Source of the DNA: Deltaproteobacteria bacterium
Lineage (GTDB): Bacteria > SAR324 > NAC60-12
Length of the DNA: 24,686 bases
Assembly (NCBI GenBank): GCA_002716165.1
Contig: PAZT01000058.1
Span: forward strand, 1-24,686
Reading direction: 5' to 3'
Shown here: in pieces, positions 17,091-24,284 of the stretch
Layout of the letters: each line of letters opens with the position of its first letter
Numbering within the stretch: the first letter of the stretch is position 1
The notes under the pieces: model-generated
Databases searched by the model: none
What the model saw: only the letters and a program-made list of their open reading frames with translations
What the model was told of the DNA's origin: nothing
Made by a program: the position numbers and the translations under genes

Positions 17091-17133
17091 TAATACACAA
17101 GCATGAAACTGAATTTAAATTGTAGTATTGTTA

Positions 17134-17161
17134 TTGGCATAATAATTTGTTGCGATAATAT
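17134..17161 (+). promoter_or_regulatory. possible promoter of the winged-helix regulator
   Basis: TTGGCA (17134-17139), a 16-nt spacer and TAATAT (17156-17161) form a moderate sigma70-like promoter. Its -10 overlaps the 19-bp inverted repeat, which would allow autorepression. The resulting 5' leader would be about 160 nt long. Confidence 0.35.
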
Positions 17162-17178
17162 GTTCAAAAATTGAACAT
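17160..17178. promoter_or_regulatory. 19-bp perfect inverted repeat, candidate operator
   Basis: The sequence reads ATGTTCAA-AAA-TTGAACAT: perfect 8-bp arms around a 3-nt spacer. It lies in the 296-nt divergent gap between the lipoprotein gene (-) and the winged-helix gene (+). This symmetry and size suit a dimeric winged-helix protein; the adjacent regulator is the obvious candidate. Confidence 0.5.
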
Positions 17179-17329
17179 TGCATGTGGCTTCATTTGAAGT
17201 ACATAACATTTTTTATTTCAGAATTTGTATTCAAAATCGATTCTAAAATATAAAGTATTTAAAATCTAGTAATCATGAAAACTAGTTCTGTTTTTTCAAA
17301 TACTTTAACATCCATCATTTTTATTTAAG

Positions 17330-17908
17330 ATGACACCAGAAGAACTCCGCACACTCACCATTTTCAATAAGGTTGAGAACAGTCCTGGCATAAATCAGAG
17401 GAAACTGGCTAGTGAACTAGGTATTTCTTTAGGCTTGACTAATACATATTTTCAAAGAGTACTAAAAAAAGGTTGGGTCAGAGCAAAGAAGGTAAAAACA
17501 AGGCGTTGGCTCTATTTTCTAACTCCTCAGGGGGCGCTGGAAAAAAGTAGGCTCAGCCTTTCTTACATGCACCGCACTCTAGAATCATTTCGTGAATTAA
17601 AAAGCAAAGGAGATGAAATTTTAAATATACTCTCTGAAAAAGGGGTGAGTGGAGTTCATATATGTGGAGATAAAGATTTAACTGATATTCTAAGTTTTTG
17701 TTTTACAGGATTCAGGATTAAATTGCTTTCTGTGATTCCGGAAAAAGATCTCATTACAAAAATAGAAAAAAATAAACAGCCTTATTTGCCTGAGTTAAAA
17801 AAAGGGCATCTGATAATGCTTGCTTCCTTGGGGAATCAGGAAATAATTTCACAATTGTTGATCAAGCAGGGATTCATAAAGAATAAACATTGGGTATTAT
17901 TTTCATGA
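17330..17908 (+). CDS. winged-helix (MarR-like) regulator at the head of a polysaccharide locus
   Basis: A 192-residue DNA-binding protein. Residues ~1-80 form a winged helix-turn-helix of the MarR-like, EPS-associated type: 'GINQRKLASELGISLGLTN' spans the recognition helices and 'RRWLYFLTPQGALEKSRL' the wing. The C-terminal part (~100-192, with 'GVHICGDKDLTDIL', 'IKLLSVI' and 'IMLASLGN') looks like a small alpha/beta sensor domain, but no ligand motif is clear. Regulators of this build commonly sit upstream of surface-polysaccharide genes, as here. The start is ATG 17330. A perfect inverted repeat 152 nt upstream may be its operator. Confidence 0.8.
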   Translation: MTPEELRTLTIFNKVENSPGINQRKLASELGISLGLTNTYFQRVLKKGWVRAKKVKTRRWLYFLTPQGALEKSRLSLSYMHRTLESFRELKSKGDEILNILSEKGVSGVHICGDKDLTDILSFCFTGFRIKLLSVIPEKDLITKIEKNKQPYLPELKKGHLIMLASLGNQEIISQLLIKQGFIKNKHWVLFS

Positions 17909-18266
17909 ATTATTTATTAGTTAACGCATTGGGTGTTGTTTTTAGAATGTACGAATTGTTCTTGAGATTTCAAAATTTTTTTTAAGTAAATAAAAAAATA
18001 TATAAAAGTTTGGTTAGTGTCGAACCCTAAAAAAAATGGATAATATTAAATTCATATTCTTAAGGTTCCTTATCATAGTTTAAGATTTTTTGTAAAATTT
18101 ATTTCTTAATATTTACTGCGAAACAATTAAGTAACGCAAATGGCGGAGCTCGGTCAAAACTCTCCAAAATGAAATGGGAAAAATTAATCACGACTTTACG
18201 AAATCATCAAAAACTATAGATTTAAAATTTTTTTAAAATTAAAGAATATTTTAATTTTTTTTTAAA
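17909..18266. other. 358-nt AT-rich leader of the sugar-nucleotide genes
   Basis: A very AT-rich gap between the regulator and the first sugar gene. It presumably holds the promoter of the locus, but no convincing -35/-10 pair stands out. One stretch (18131-18172) is clearly richer in G+C and contains a 10-codon frame starting at ATG 18140. Just before the TTG start at 18267 lies an all-A/T hairpin: arms 18235-18243 and 18250-18258, perfect 9 bp, followed by T's. Confidence 0.45.
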
Positions 18267-19250
18267 TTGGCTAAAGTCTTAATTACAACTGTACCTTTTG
18301 GATCTATATCCAGATTACCTCTCGAAATGTTGGATAATTCTGGAATTAAATACCTTATTAATCCATTGAATAAAAAACTTACTGAAGATCAGCTCGCGGA
18401 AATGGTTACTGACTTTGATGTTATTATTGCTGGCACTGAACCAATTACTGAAAAAGTGATTAAACGGGCAAGTCACCTCAAATTAATTTCGAGAGTAGGC
18501 ATTGGGTTGGACAATGTTGATTTAAATGCGGCGCTGAATCGAGGTATCAAAGTTTCCTACACGCCTAATGCTCCTTCAAAAGCTGTGGCTGAGCTTACTC
18601 TTTGCCATATGCTTACTTTACTACGTTCAGTGCATCTTTCAAATTCACAAATGCATAATGGTAAATGGAATCGCTTCCTCGGTAAAAGGATTGAAAATGT
18701 AACATTAGGAATAATAGGTTTGGGTCGTATAGGTACCCAATTAATAAAAATCTTGAAAGGTTTTGGAGAGACTAGAATTCTAGTAAATGATTTAGAGTAT
18801 AAATCCGTTTTAGATCAGGAATTCAATCTTGAATGGAGAAACAAAGAGGAAATATATAAAGAAGCAGATATTGTAAGTTTGCATTTACCTCTTACACATC
18901 TAACAAAAAATATGATTAGAAAAGAAAACCTTCTTACTATGAAATCAAATGCTATGATAATAAATACTTCTCGTGGAGGAATTATAAATGAGTATGATCT
19001 ATATGATGTAATGAATTCTGGTCATCTTTCCGGTGCGGCTATAGATGTATTTGAGAAGGAACCTTATAATGGGCCACTAAAAGAGATAGAAAGATGTTTA
19101 CTTACGGCTCATATGGGGTCTATGTCCGAGGATTGCCGAAAAAATATGGAAGTTGAATCAACAAAAGAAGCAATTAGTTTCCTTAAGAACAATATACTTA
19201 AGAGTGAGGTCCCACTGGAAGAATATGATTTACAAAAGCAATGTTTATAA
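18267..19250 (+). CDS. D-isomer-specific 2-hydroxyacid dehydrogenase (SerA-like)
   Basis: A 327-residue NAD(P)-dependent dehydrogenase of the phosphoglycerate-dehydrogenase family, without the C-terminal ACT domain of SerA. It has the nucleotide-binding GLGRIG (151-156), 'TPNAPSKAVAE' (99-109), catalytic R236 in 'NTSRGGII', catalytic E265 in 'DVFEKEP' and H282 in 'AHMGS'. It should reduce a 2-keto acid or oxidise a D-2-hydroxyacid. Substrate is unknown; its place at the head of a sugar-activation locus suggests a sugar-acid or glycerate-like precursor. The start is TTG 18267, the only start that keeps the N-terminal beta strand 'AKVLITTV'. No Shine-Dalgarno sequence is visible. Confidence 0.85.
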   Translation: MAKVLITTVPFGSISRLPLEMLDNSGIKYLINPLNKKLTEDQLAEMVTDFDVIIAGTEPITEKVIKRASHLKLISRVGIGLDNVDLNAALNRGIKVSYTPNAPSKAVAELTLCHMLTLLRSVHLSNSQMHNGKWNRFLGKRIENVTLGIIGLGRIGTQLIKILKGFGETRILVNDLEYKSVLDQEFNLEWRNKEEIYKEADIVSLHLPLTHLTKNMIRKENLLTMKSNAMIINTSRGGIINEYDLYDVMNSGHLSGAAIDVFEKEPYNGPLKEIERCLLTAHMGSMSEDCRKNMEVESTKEAISFLKNNILKSEVPLEEYDLQKQCL

Positions 19251-19310
19251 TAAAAAATTTATATAATTTGATCACATATTAATTCTACTATTTCCCCCAA
19301 AATTTAGTTT

Positions 19311-19874
19311 ATGAAAGACGCTAATTATAATTATTTTTCACAATACTTCGAAAATATCTCAAATAGTCTCAAATCAATTGACACAATAAATCTGAGTGAG
19401 GCTGCTAAATTAATTTGGGATACACATGTTTCTGGTAAAAAGATAATATTGGTTGGGAATGGTGGCAGTGCTGCTATGGCCAGTCATGTTGCTGTAGATT
19501 TAACTAAAGCTGCTGGGATTCGAGCAATTAATTTCAATGAAGCAGATCTAATAACATGCTTCGCAAATGATTATGGTTATGAATACTGGGTTGAGAAAGC
19601 TCTCGAAGCTTATGCAGACCAAGGGGATCTTGCAATAATGATTAGTAGTAGTGGCCAGTCTGCAAATATGCTTAACGGTACTGCGAAAGCAAAAAAAATG
19701 GGAATGAGCGTAATAACCGTTTCTGGTTTTTTGTCAAACAATCCGTTAAGGGAACTCGGCAATGTGAACCTTTGGCTCAATAGTACTGAGTATAATATTG
19801 TGGAAATGACACATCATATTTGGTTATTAGCTATCATTGATTTACTTATTGAAACAAAAAATTTAAACAAATGA
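19311..19874 (+). CDS. GmhA-like SIS-domain sugar-phosphate isomerase
   Basis: A 187-residue SIS protein similar in fold and length to phosphoheptose isomerase GmhA. It has 'VGNGGSAAMASH' (48-59), 'CFANDYGY' (83-90) and 'ISSSGQSANM' (111-120). My by-eye alignment to E. coli GmhA suggests H59 corresponds to H61. The catalytic E65 is replaced by D63, and the C-terminal Q172/H180 pair is not conserved; the helix reads 'VEMTHHIWLL' instead. It may isomerise a different ketose phosphate. The ATG overlap with the next gene (ATGA) suggests coupled translation. Confidence 0.8.
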   Translation: MKDANYNYFSQYFENISNSLKSIDTINLSEAAKLIWDTHVSGKKIILVGNGGSAAMASHVAVDLTKAAGIRAINFNEADLITCFANDYGYEYWVEKALEAYADQGDLAIMISSSGQSANMLNGTAKAKKMGMSVITVSGFLSNNPLRELGNVNLWLNSTEYNIVEMTHHIWLLAIIDLLIETKNLNK

Positions 19875-20848
19875 AAGCAATTGTCACTGGAGGTGCTGGA
19901 TTTATTGGCAGTCACCTTGTTGATGCATTACTAGATGAAAATATTGAGGTAACTGTATTAGATAATTTCAGTACTGGACGTCAAGAAAACTTGTCCCATA
20001 TCAGCAATAAAATTAAATTAGTAGAATGTGACCTGTCTATTAATTCAGACTGGAATAGACATTTTAAGAACGTTGACTGGGTAATACATTTAGCGGCCTT
20101 GGCAGACATTGTTCCAAGCATTCAGCAACCAGAATCTTATTTTAGAGCCAATGTGGATGGAACATTTAATGTGCTACAGGCATCAAAAAAATCCGAAGTA
20201 AATCGCTTTATTTATATTGCTTCCTCTTCTTGCTACGGAATTCCAGATAATTTCCCAACTTCTGAGTCAGATGAGATTCGTCCTCAATATCCATATGCTT
20301 TAGCAAAAAGGATGGGAGAAGAACTGGTTATGCACTGGGCAAATATTTATAATTTCCCGGCCCTTTCTTTACGTTTTTTTAATGTATATGGGCCAAGGTC
20401 ACGAACCTCCGGAACATATGGAGCAGTTTTCGGAGTTTTCTTAGGACAAAAATTAGCAGGTTTACCATACACTGTCGTAGGAGATGGAGAACAAACAAGA
20501 GATTTTACTTTTGTTACTGACATTGTAGAAGCAATTTTAACTGCCATTAAATCGAATGTTACTAAACAAATCTATAATGTGGGTAGTGGAAAAACAGTTT
20601 CTGTTAATCGTTTAGTTGAATTGCTTGGTGGCAAGAAAATTAACATTCCTAAGCGCCCTGGCGAACCAGATTCAACTTTTGCGGATATTTCAAAAATTAG
20701 ATCAGAACTGGATTGGGAACCTCAAATATCAATTGAGGAAGGGGTTGCAGAAATACTTAAACATATTGACTACTGGAAAAATGCTCCTGTTTGGACGCCT
20801 GAAAAAATTGCCACAGCTACTAAAGATTGGTTCCGCTATTTAAGCTGA
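19871..20848 (+). CDS. NAD-dependent sugar-nucleotide epimerase/dehydratase (extended SDR)
   Basis: A 325-residue extended short-chain dehydrogenase similar to UDP-glucose/UDP-GlcNAc 4-epimerases. It has GGAGFIG (7-13) for NAD binding, 'IASSSCYG' (116-123) with the catalytic Ser, and Y142-x3-K146. 'LRFFNVYGPR' and 'GDGEQTRDF.FV.D' are typical of the sugar-nucleotide subgroup. It likely oxidises and re-reduces C4 of an NDP-sugar, or acts as a dehydratase; the sugar is not identifiable. Its start overlaps the SIS stop by 4 nt (ATGA). Confidence 0.87.
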   Translation: MKAIVTGGAGFIGSHLVDALLDENIEVTVLDNFSTGRQENLSHISNKIKLVECDLSINSDWNRHFKNVDWVIHLAALADIVPSIQQPESYFRANVDGTFNVLQASKKSEVNRFIYIASSSCYGIPDNFPTSESDEIRPQYPYALAKRMGEELVMHWANIYNFPALSLRFFNVYGPRSRTSGTYGAVFGVFLGQKLAGLPYTVVGDGEQTRDFTFVTDIVEAILTAIKSNVTKQIYNVGSGKTVSVNRLVELLGGKKINIPKRPGEPDSTFADISKIRSELDWEPQISIEEGVAEILKHIDYWKNAPVWTPEKIATATKDWFRYLS

Positions 20849-20983
20849 AAACTTGAATCTGAATATATTGTTATAATCAGCATATTAGTGAGATGTATTT
20901 TAAAACTATTATGGTTCCCACTTTAGGCATTTTTATGGGTATGTTTTTTACAGTACAAGAATAAAGTTTTTTTGAGGTGAAAT

Positions 20984-21775
20984 TTGAATGAAATAAAAGC
21001 TTTGTTACTTGCAGCAGGATTAGGAACACGTCTTAAACCTCTAACTAATAAATGGCCTAAATGTTTGATGCCAATTGGAGAACGTCCATTGCTCGAGCAT
21101 TGGTTGGAAATAATGCGTTTAGCAAAGATAAAGGATGTAATTGTAAATACGCACCATCATTCTGAGATTGTACAGGAATTTTTAAGCCGTTCTCGATTTG
21201 AAGGATGGGTATATTCATTTTATGAAGAATCACTGTTAGGTACTGCGGGGACATTGAGAGCTAATAATGAATTTTTTCAGGATTGCACCACGCTTTTAGT
21301 GCATGCTGACAATTGGTGTCAATGCGATTTTACTAATTTTATCGATTTTCATATTAGACATCGCCCAAACCATTGTCCAATTACAATGATGACTTTTGAA
21401 AGTCCAACTCCTGAAACCTGTGGGGTAATAGAAACAAATAATGATGGTATTGTTATAGCTTTTCATGAAAAATCAAAGAACCCCCCTGGTAATCAAGCTA
21501 ACGGTGCTGTTTACTTGTTGGAGTCAGATGTCCTAAATTGGATTTTAGAACATAATGAAATTCATGATTTTAGTACTGAGGTCATTCCTCATTACATTGG
21601 AAGCATTGCTACTTGGAAAAATAGAGGTATTCACAGAGATATAGGGGCAGTGTCTATGTTACAAGCAGCACAGTCAGACCCTAAACAAAATTCTTTTTGG
21701 AATGAAATAGATGATTGGCAAAAAGAATTTTTGAAAAATCCTATTCATCATCAAGCAGCAAAGGGTTCAATTTGA
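20984..21775 (+). CDS. RmlA/HddC-like sugar-1-phosphate nucleotidyltransferase
   Basis: A 263-residue nucleotidyltransferase. The N-terminal signature 'LLLAAGLGTRLKPLTNKWPKCL' is present in pieces (7-28) with 'PIGERPLLEHWL'. 'LLGTAGTLRAN' and the metal-binding 'VHADNW' follow. It should join a nucleoside triphosphate (GTP, CTP or UTP) to a sugar 1-phosphate. Nearest types by eye are HddC (GDP-heptose) and mannose-1-phosphate guanylyltransferase. The start is TTG 20984; GAGGTGA at 20974-20980 lies at ideal spacing and decides it. The gene ends in a TTGA overlap with the next one. Confidence 0.87.
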   Translation: MNEIKALLLAAGLGTRLKPLTNKWPKCLMPIGERPLLEHWLEIMRLAKIKDVIVNTHHHSEIVQEFLSRSRFEGWVYSFYEESLLGTAGTLRANNEFFQDCTTLLVHADNWCQCDFTNFIDFHIRHRPNHCPITMMTFESPTPETCGVIETNNDGIVIAFHEKSKNPPGNQANGAVYLLESDVLNWILEHNEIHDFSTEVIPHYIGSIATWKNRGIHRDIGAVSMLQAAQSDPKQNSFWNEIDDWQKEFLKNPIHHQAAKGSI

Positions 21776-23295
21776 ATTCGATTGAAGGAAAAATAGTAAA
21801 CTTAGAAGAATTTGTTCTAAATTCAGGAGATTCATTAGTTTTATGCCATGGACATTTCAATATCATTCATCCGGGGCATATTCGATATCTGAATTATGCT
21901 AGACAGCAAGGTGATAAACTAGTTGTATCTATTCAGGGTGATGCCTCTTTTCTAAATTCTGAGCGAAAACATAATTTTAGCGAAACTGAACGCGCTGCTG
22001 GAGTAGCTTCAATTCAAGCAGTTGATAAAGTAATAATTTTAGGTAAAAGAAATTTAGAAGAACTCATTAAAGTCTTGGAACCAACTGTTTTCGTATTAGG
22101 CAAAGAGTTTGAATACGAACATGACCATCAAGTTAGTATGGCGGTAAGACTTGTTAATAAGCAAGGAGGTAAGACATTATTTCATGCCGGTGAAACCCAT
22201 TATGCGTCAGCAGATTTGTTGCGTGAAAATATTCCTGAAATGCATGAAGAACAGACAAAACTGTTCAAGAATGCTTGCAAAACTCAGAAATTAAAATTAG
22301 AGGAGTTATTAGATTGTATTGATAAATTCAAAGATTCTTCCTTGTTGGTAATTGGAGATACAATTATCGATCAATATGTAGCTTGTGATGCATTGGGAAT
22401 GAGTGCGGAAGCACCAGTTGTTGTCGTGCGTGAATTAGATACCAGAGAATACGCTGGTGGAGCTGCAGTAGTTGCTATGCACGCTAAGGCTCTAGGATCT
22501 GAATGTCGTTACATCTCAGTTGTAGGTAATGATATTAATGCCAATATAGCCGAAAAAGAACTAGATCACTTGAATGTTCAACATGTTTTAGTTGAAGACA
22601 ACTCGCGTCCAACAACTTTTAAAATTCGTTACTTGGTTGATAATCAAAAAATGTTCCGTGTCAGTCGAATGAAAGAGCATAGCCTTCCAAGACAAGTTGA
22701 GGAGCAAGTCATAAGAGAGATTAAAATCGCTGCCTCACATGTTCAAGGTATACTTATTAGTGACTTTGTTTACGGAGTTATTACTCCGCGAGTTTTAGAA
22801 ACAATCACTGAAATTGCTGAAAAAAAAGATATCTATGTTATAGGAGACCTTCAGTGCAGTAGTCAGGTTGGAAATGTGTCTAAATTTAAGAATTTTGACC
22901 TTATATGTCCCACTGAGCGAGAATCTAGGATTGCACTAGGAGCTCATGATGAAGGGGTAGAGTGGGTAGCTAATGCTTTAATGAAGCAAACGAACGCTCA
23001 GAATATAGTGATGAAACTTGGTAGAGAAGGTTTCATTGCCTATGAATCTTTGACGGATAGTTTTATCAACAGACAGCATTTCCCTGCTTTAAGTACCAAT
23101 CCAGTTGATGTTGCTGGAGCTGGAGATTCTTTGCTGGCAGCCCTTTCAGTTGGCCTTTGCTCTGGAGCATCCCTCATGCAGGCTTCAGCAATTGGTGCTG
23201 GTATGGCTTCTATAGCAGTCCAGAAAGTTGGAAACATTCCAGTTTCTTTCGGAGAATTGAAAAATCAATTAGAAAAAATACAATTTAATCTATGA
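21772..23295 (+). CDS. HldE-like bifunctional nucleotidyltransferase-PfkB kinase, reversed domain order
   Basis: A 507-residue two-domain enzyme. Residues ~18-155 are a cytidylyltransferase-fold (HldE domain II-like) nucleotidyltransferase with HPGH (33-36) in 'GHFNIIHPGHIRYL'. Residues ~188-505 are a PfkB/ribokinase-family kinase resembling HldE domain I, with 'SAEAPVVVV', 'YAGGAAVVA' (227-235) and the catalytic GAGD (449-452). In classical HldE the kinase is N-terminal, so the order is swapped. Several kinase positions differ from HldE: the Asn of GGAANVA is Val, 'DYAKG' is 'DFVYG' and 'DPKG' is 'DLQC'. This suggests another substrate. The start is TTG 21772, overlapping the previous stop (TTGA), with AAGGG at 21761-21765; an ATG at 21715 would overlap by 61 nt. 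Confidence 0.85.
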   Translation: MNSIEGKIVNLEEFVLNSGDSLVLCHGHFNIIHPGHIRYLNYARQQGDKLVVSIQGDASFLNSERKHNFSETERAAGVASIQAVDKVIILGKRNLEELIKVLEPTVFVLGKEFEYEHDHQVSMAVRLVNKQGGKTLFHAGETHYASADLLRENIPEMHEEQTKLFKNACKTQKLKLEELLDCIDKFKDSSLLVIGDTIIDQYVACDALGMSAEAPVVVVRELDTREYAGGAAVVAMHAKALGSECRYISVVGNDINANIAEKELDHLNVQHVLVEDNSRPTTFKIRYLVDNQKMFRVSRMKEHSLPRQVEEQVIREIKIAASHVQGILISDFVYGVITPRVLETITEIAEKKDIYVIGDLQCSSQVGNVSKFKNFDLICPTERESRIALGAHDEGVEWVANALMKQTNAQNIVMKLGREGFIAYESLTDSFINRQHFPALSTNPVDVAGAGDSLLAALSVGLCSGASLMQASAIGAGMASIAVQKVGNIPVSFGELKNQLEKIQFNL

Positions 23296-24278
23296 ATATC
23301 AAATCTATATACATAACTGGTGGTGCTGGTTACGTTGGAGCAGTACTTGTGCCACATCTTTTAAATGAAGGGTATAATGTCACCGTTCTTGATCTGATGA
23401 TATATGGAGAAGAAGTTCTTGCTAATCATCCTAATTTATCAAAAATTACTGGTGATATAAGGGACTTAAAATTATTAGAATCAACTCTTCCAGGACATGA
23501 TGCGCTAATCCACCTTGCTTGTATTTCAAATGATCCCAGTTTTGAGCTCAATCCTAATTTGGGAAGGTCTATAAATCTTGATGCATTTCGGCCACTGGTT
23601 CAGAAGAGCAAAATATCAGGAATTAAACGTTTTATATATGCTTCTTCTTCAAGTGTTTACGGAATCAAAGAAGAATCGGATGTTCATGAAGATATGACTC
23701 TAGAACCACTTACAGACTACTCTAGATTTAAAGCAGATTGTGAAAAAATTCTATCAGATTTTCAATCAGACGATTTTACAACCGTTACAATCCGTCCAGC
23801 TACAGTTTGTGGTTTTTCACCAAGACAAAGGTTAGATGTGGTGGTCAACATTTTAACCAACCTAGCATATAATAAAAGAGAAATTAGTGTATTTGGAGGT
23901 AGTCAGTTGCGACCAAATATTCATATTGCAGATATGGTTAATGCCTACATATTGTTACTCAACGCCCCCAAGGAAAAGATAGAGGGAGAGGTTTTTAATG
24001 CAGGTTATGAAAACCAATCGGTTCAACAACTTGCGGAAACTGTTAGGGAAGTCATTGGGGAAGATGTAAAATTAAAAACTACTCCTACTGATGACGATCG
24101 CTCATATCATGTTTCCTCAAAGAAAATTGCTAATATTTTGGGTTTTACGGCAAAACATTCAATCCGAGATGCAGTGATGGGATTGAAACAGGCATTTGAA
24201 AAAAACCTTTTACCAAACTCATTAGATGATGAACGGTATTTTAACATCAAAAGAATGCAGTCGGTAAACCTCAAATAG
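23292..24278 (+). CDS. second NAD-dependent sugar-nucleotide SDR
   Basis: A 328-residue extended SDR distinct from the first. It has GGAGYVG (10-16), 'YASSSSVYG' (116-124) and Y143-x3-K147. Subgroup blocks are 'LACISNDPSFELNP' (75-88), 'RPATVCGFSPRQRLD', 'GGSQLRPNIHI' and a C-terminal 'LPNSLDDERYFNIK'. I have the impression of a recurrent family in LPS/EPS loci, but no member of established function comes to mind. It presumably modifies the sugar activated by the preceding enzymes. Its ATG overlaps the previous stop by 4 nt. Confidence 0.83.
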   Translation: MNIKSIYITGGAGYVGAVLVPHLLNEGYNVTVLDLMIYGEEVLANHPNLSKITGDIRDLKLLESTLPGHDALIHLACISNDPSFELNPNLGRSINLDAFRPLVQKSKISGIKRFIYASSSSVYGIKEESDVHEDMTLEPLTDYSRFKADCEKILSDFQSDDFTTVTIRPATVCGFSPRQRLDVVVNILTNLAYNKREISVFGGSQLRPNIHIADMVNAYILLLNAPKEKIEGEVFNAGYENQSVQQLAETVREVIGEDVKLKTTPTDDDRSYHVSSKKIANILGFTAKHSIRDAVMGLKQAFEKNLLPNSLDDERYFNIKRMQSVNLK

Positions 24279-24284
24279 AACCTA

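Noticed and set aside
18016..18030. GTGTCGAACCCTAA as a tRNA T-arm or attachment site
   Set aside because: No T-stem pairing and no other tRNA arms can be found around it; no integrase is nearby.
18141..18151. Resemblance of GGCGGAGC to the ops element (GGCGGTAGC) that recruits RfaH
   Set aside because: It needs a base deletion, lacks the rest of the ops sequence, and no JUMPstart context is visible.
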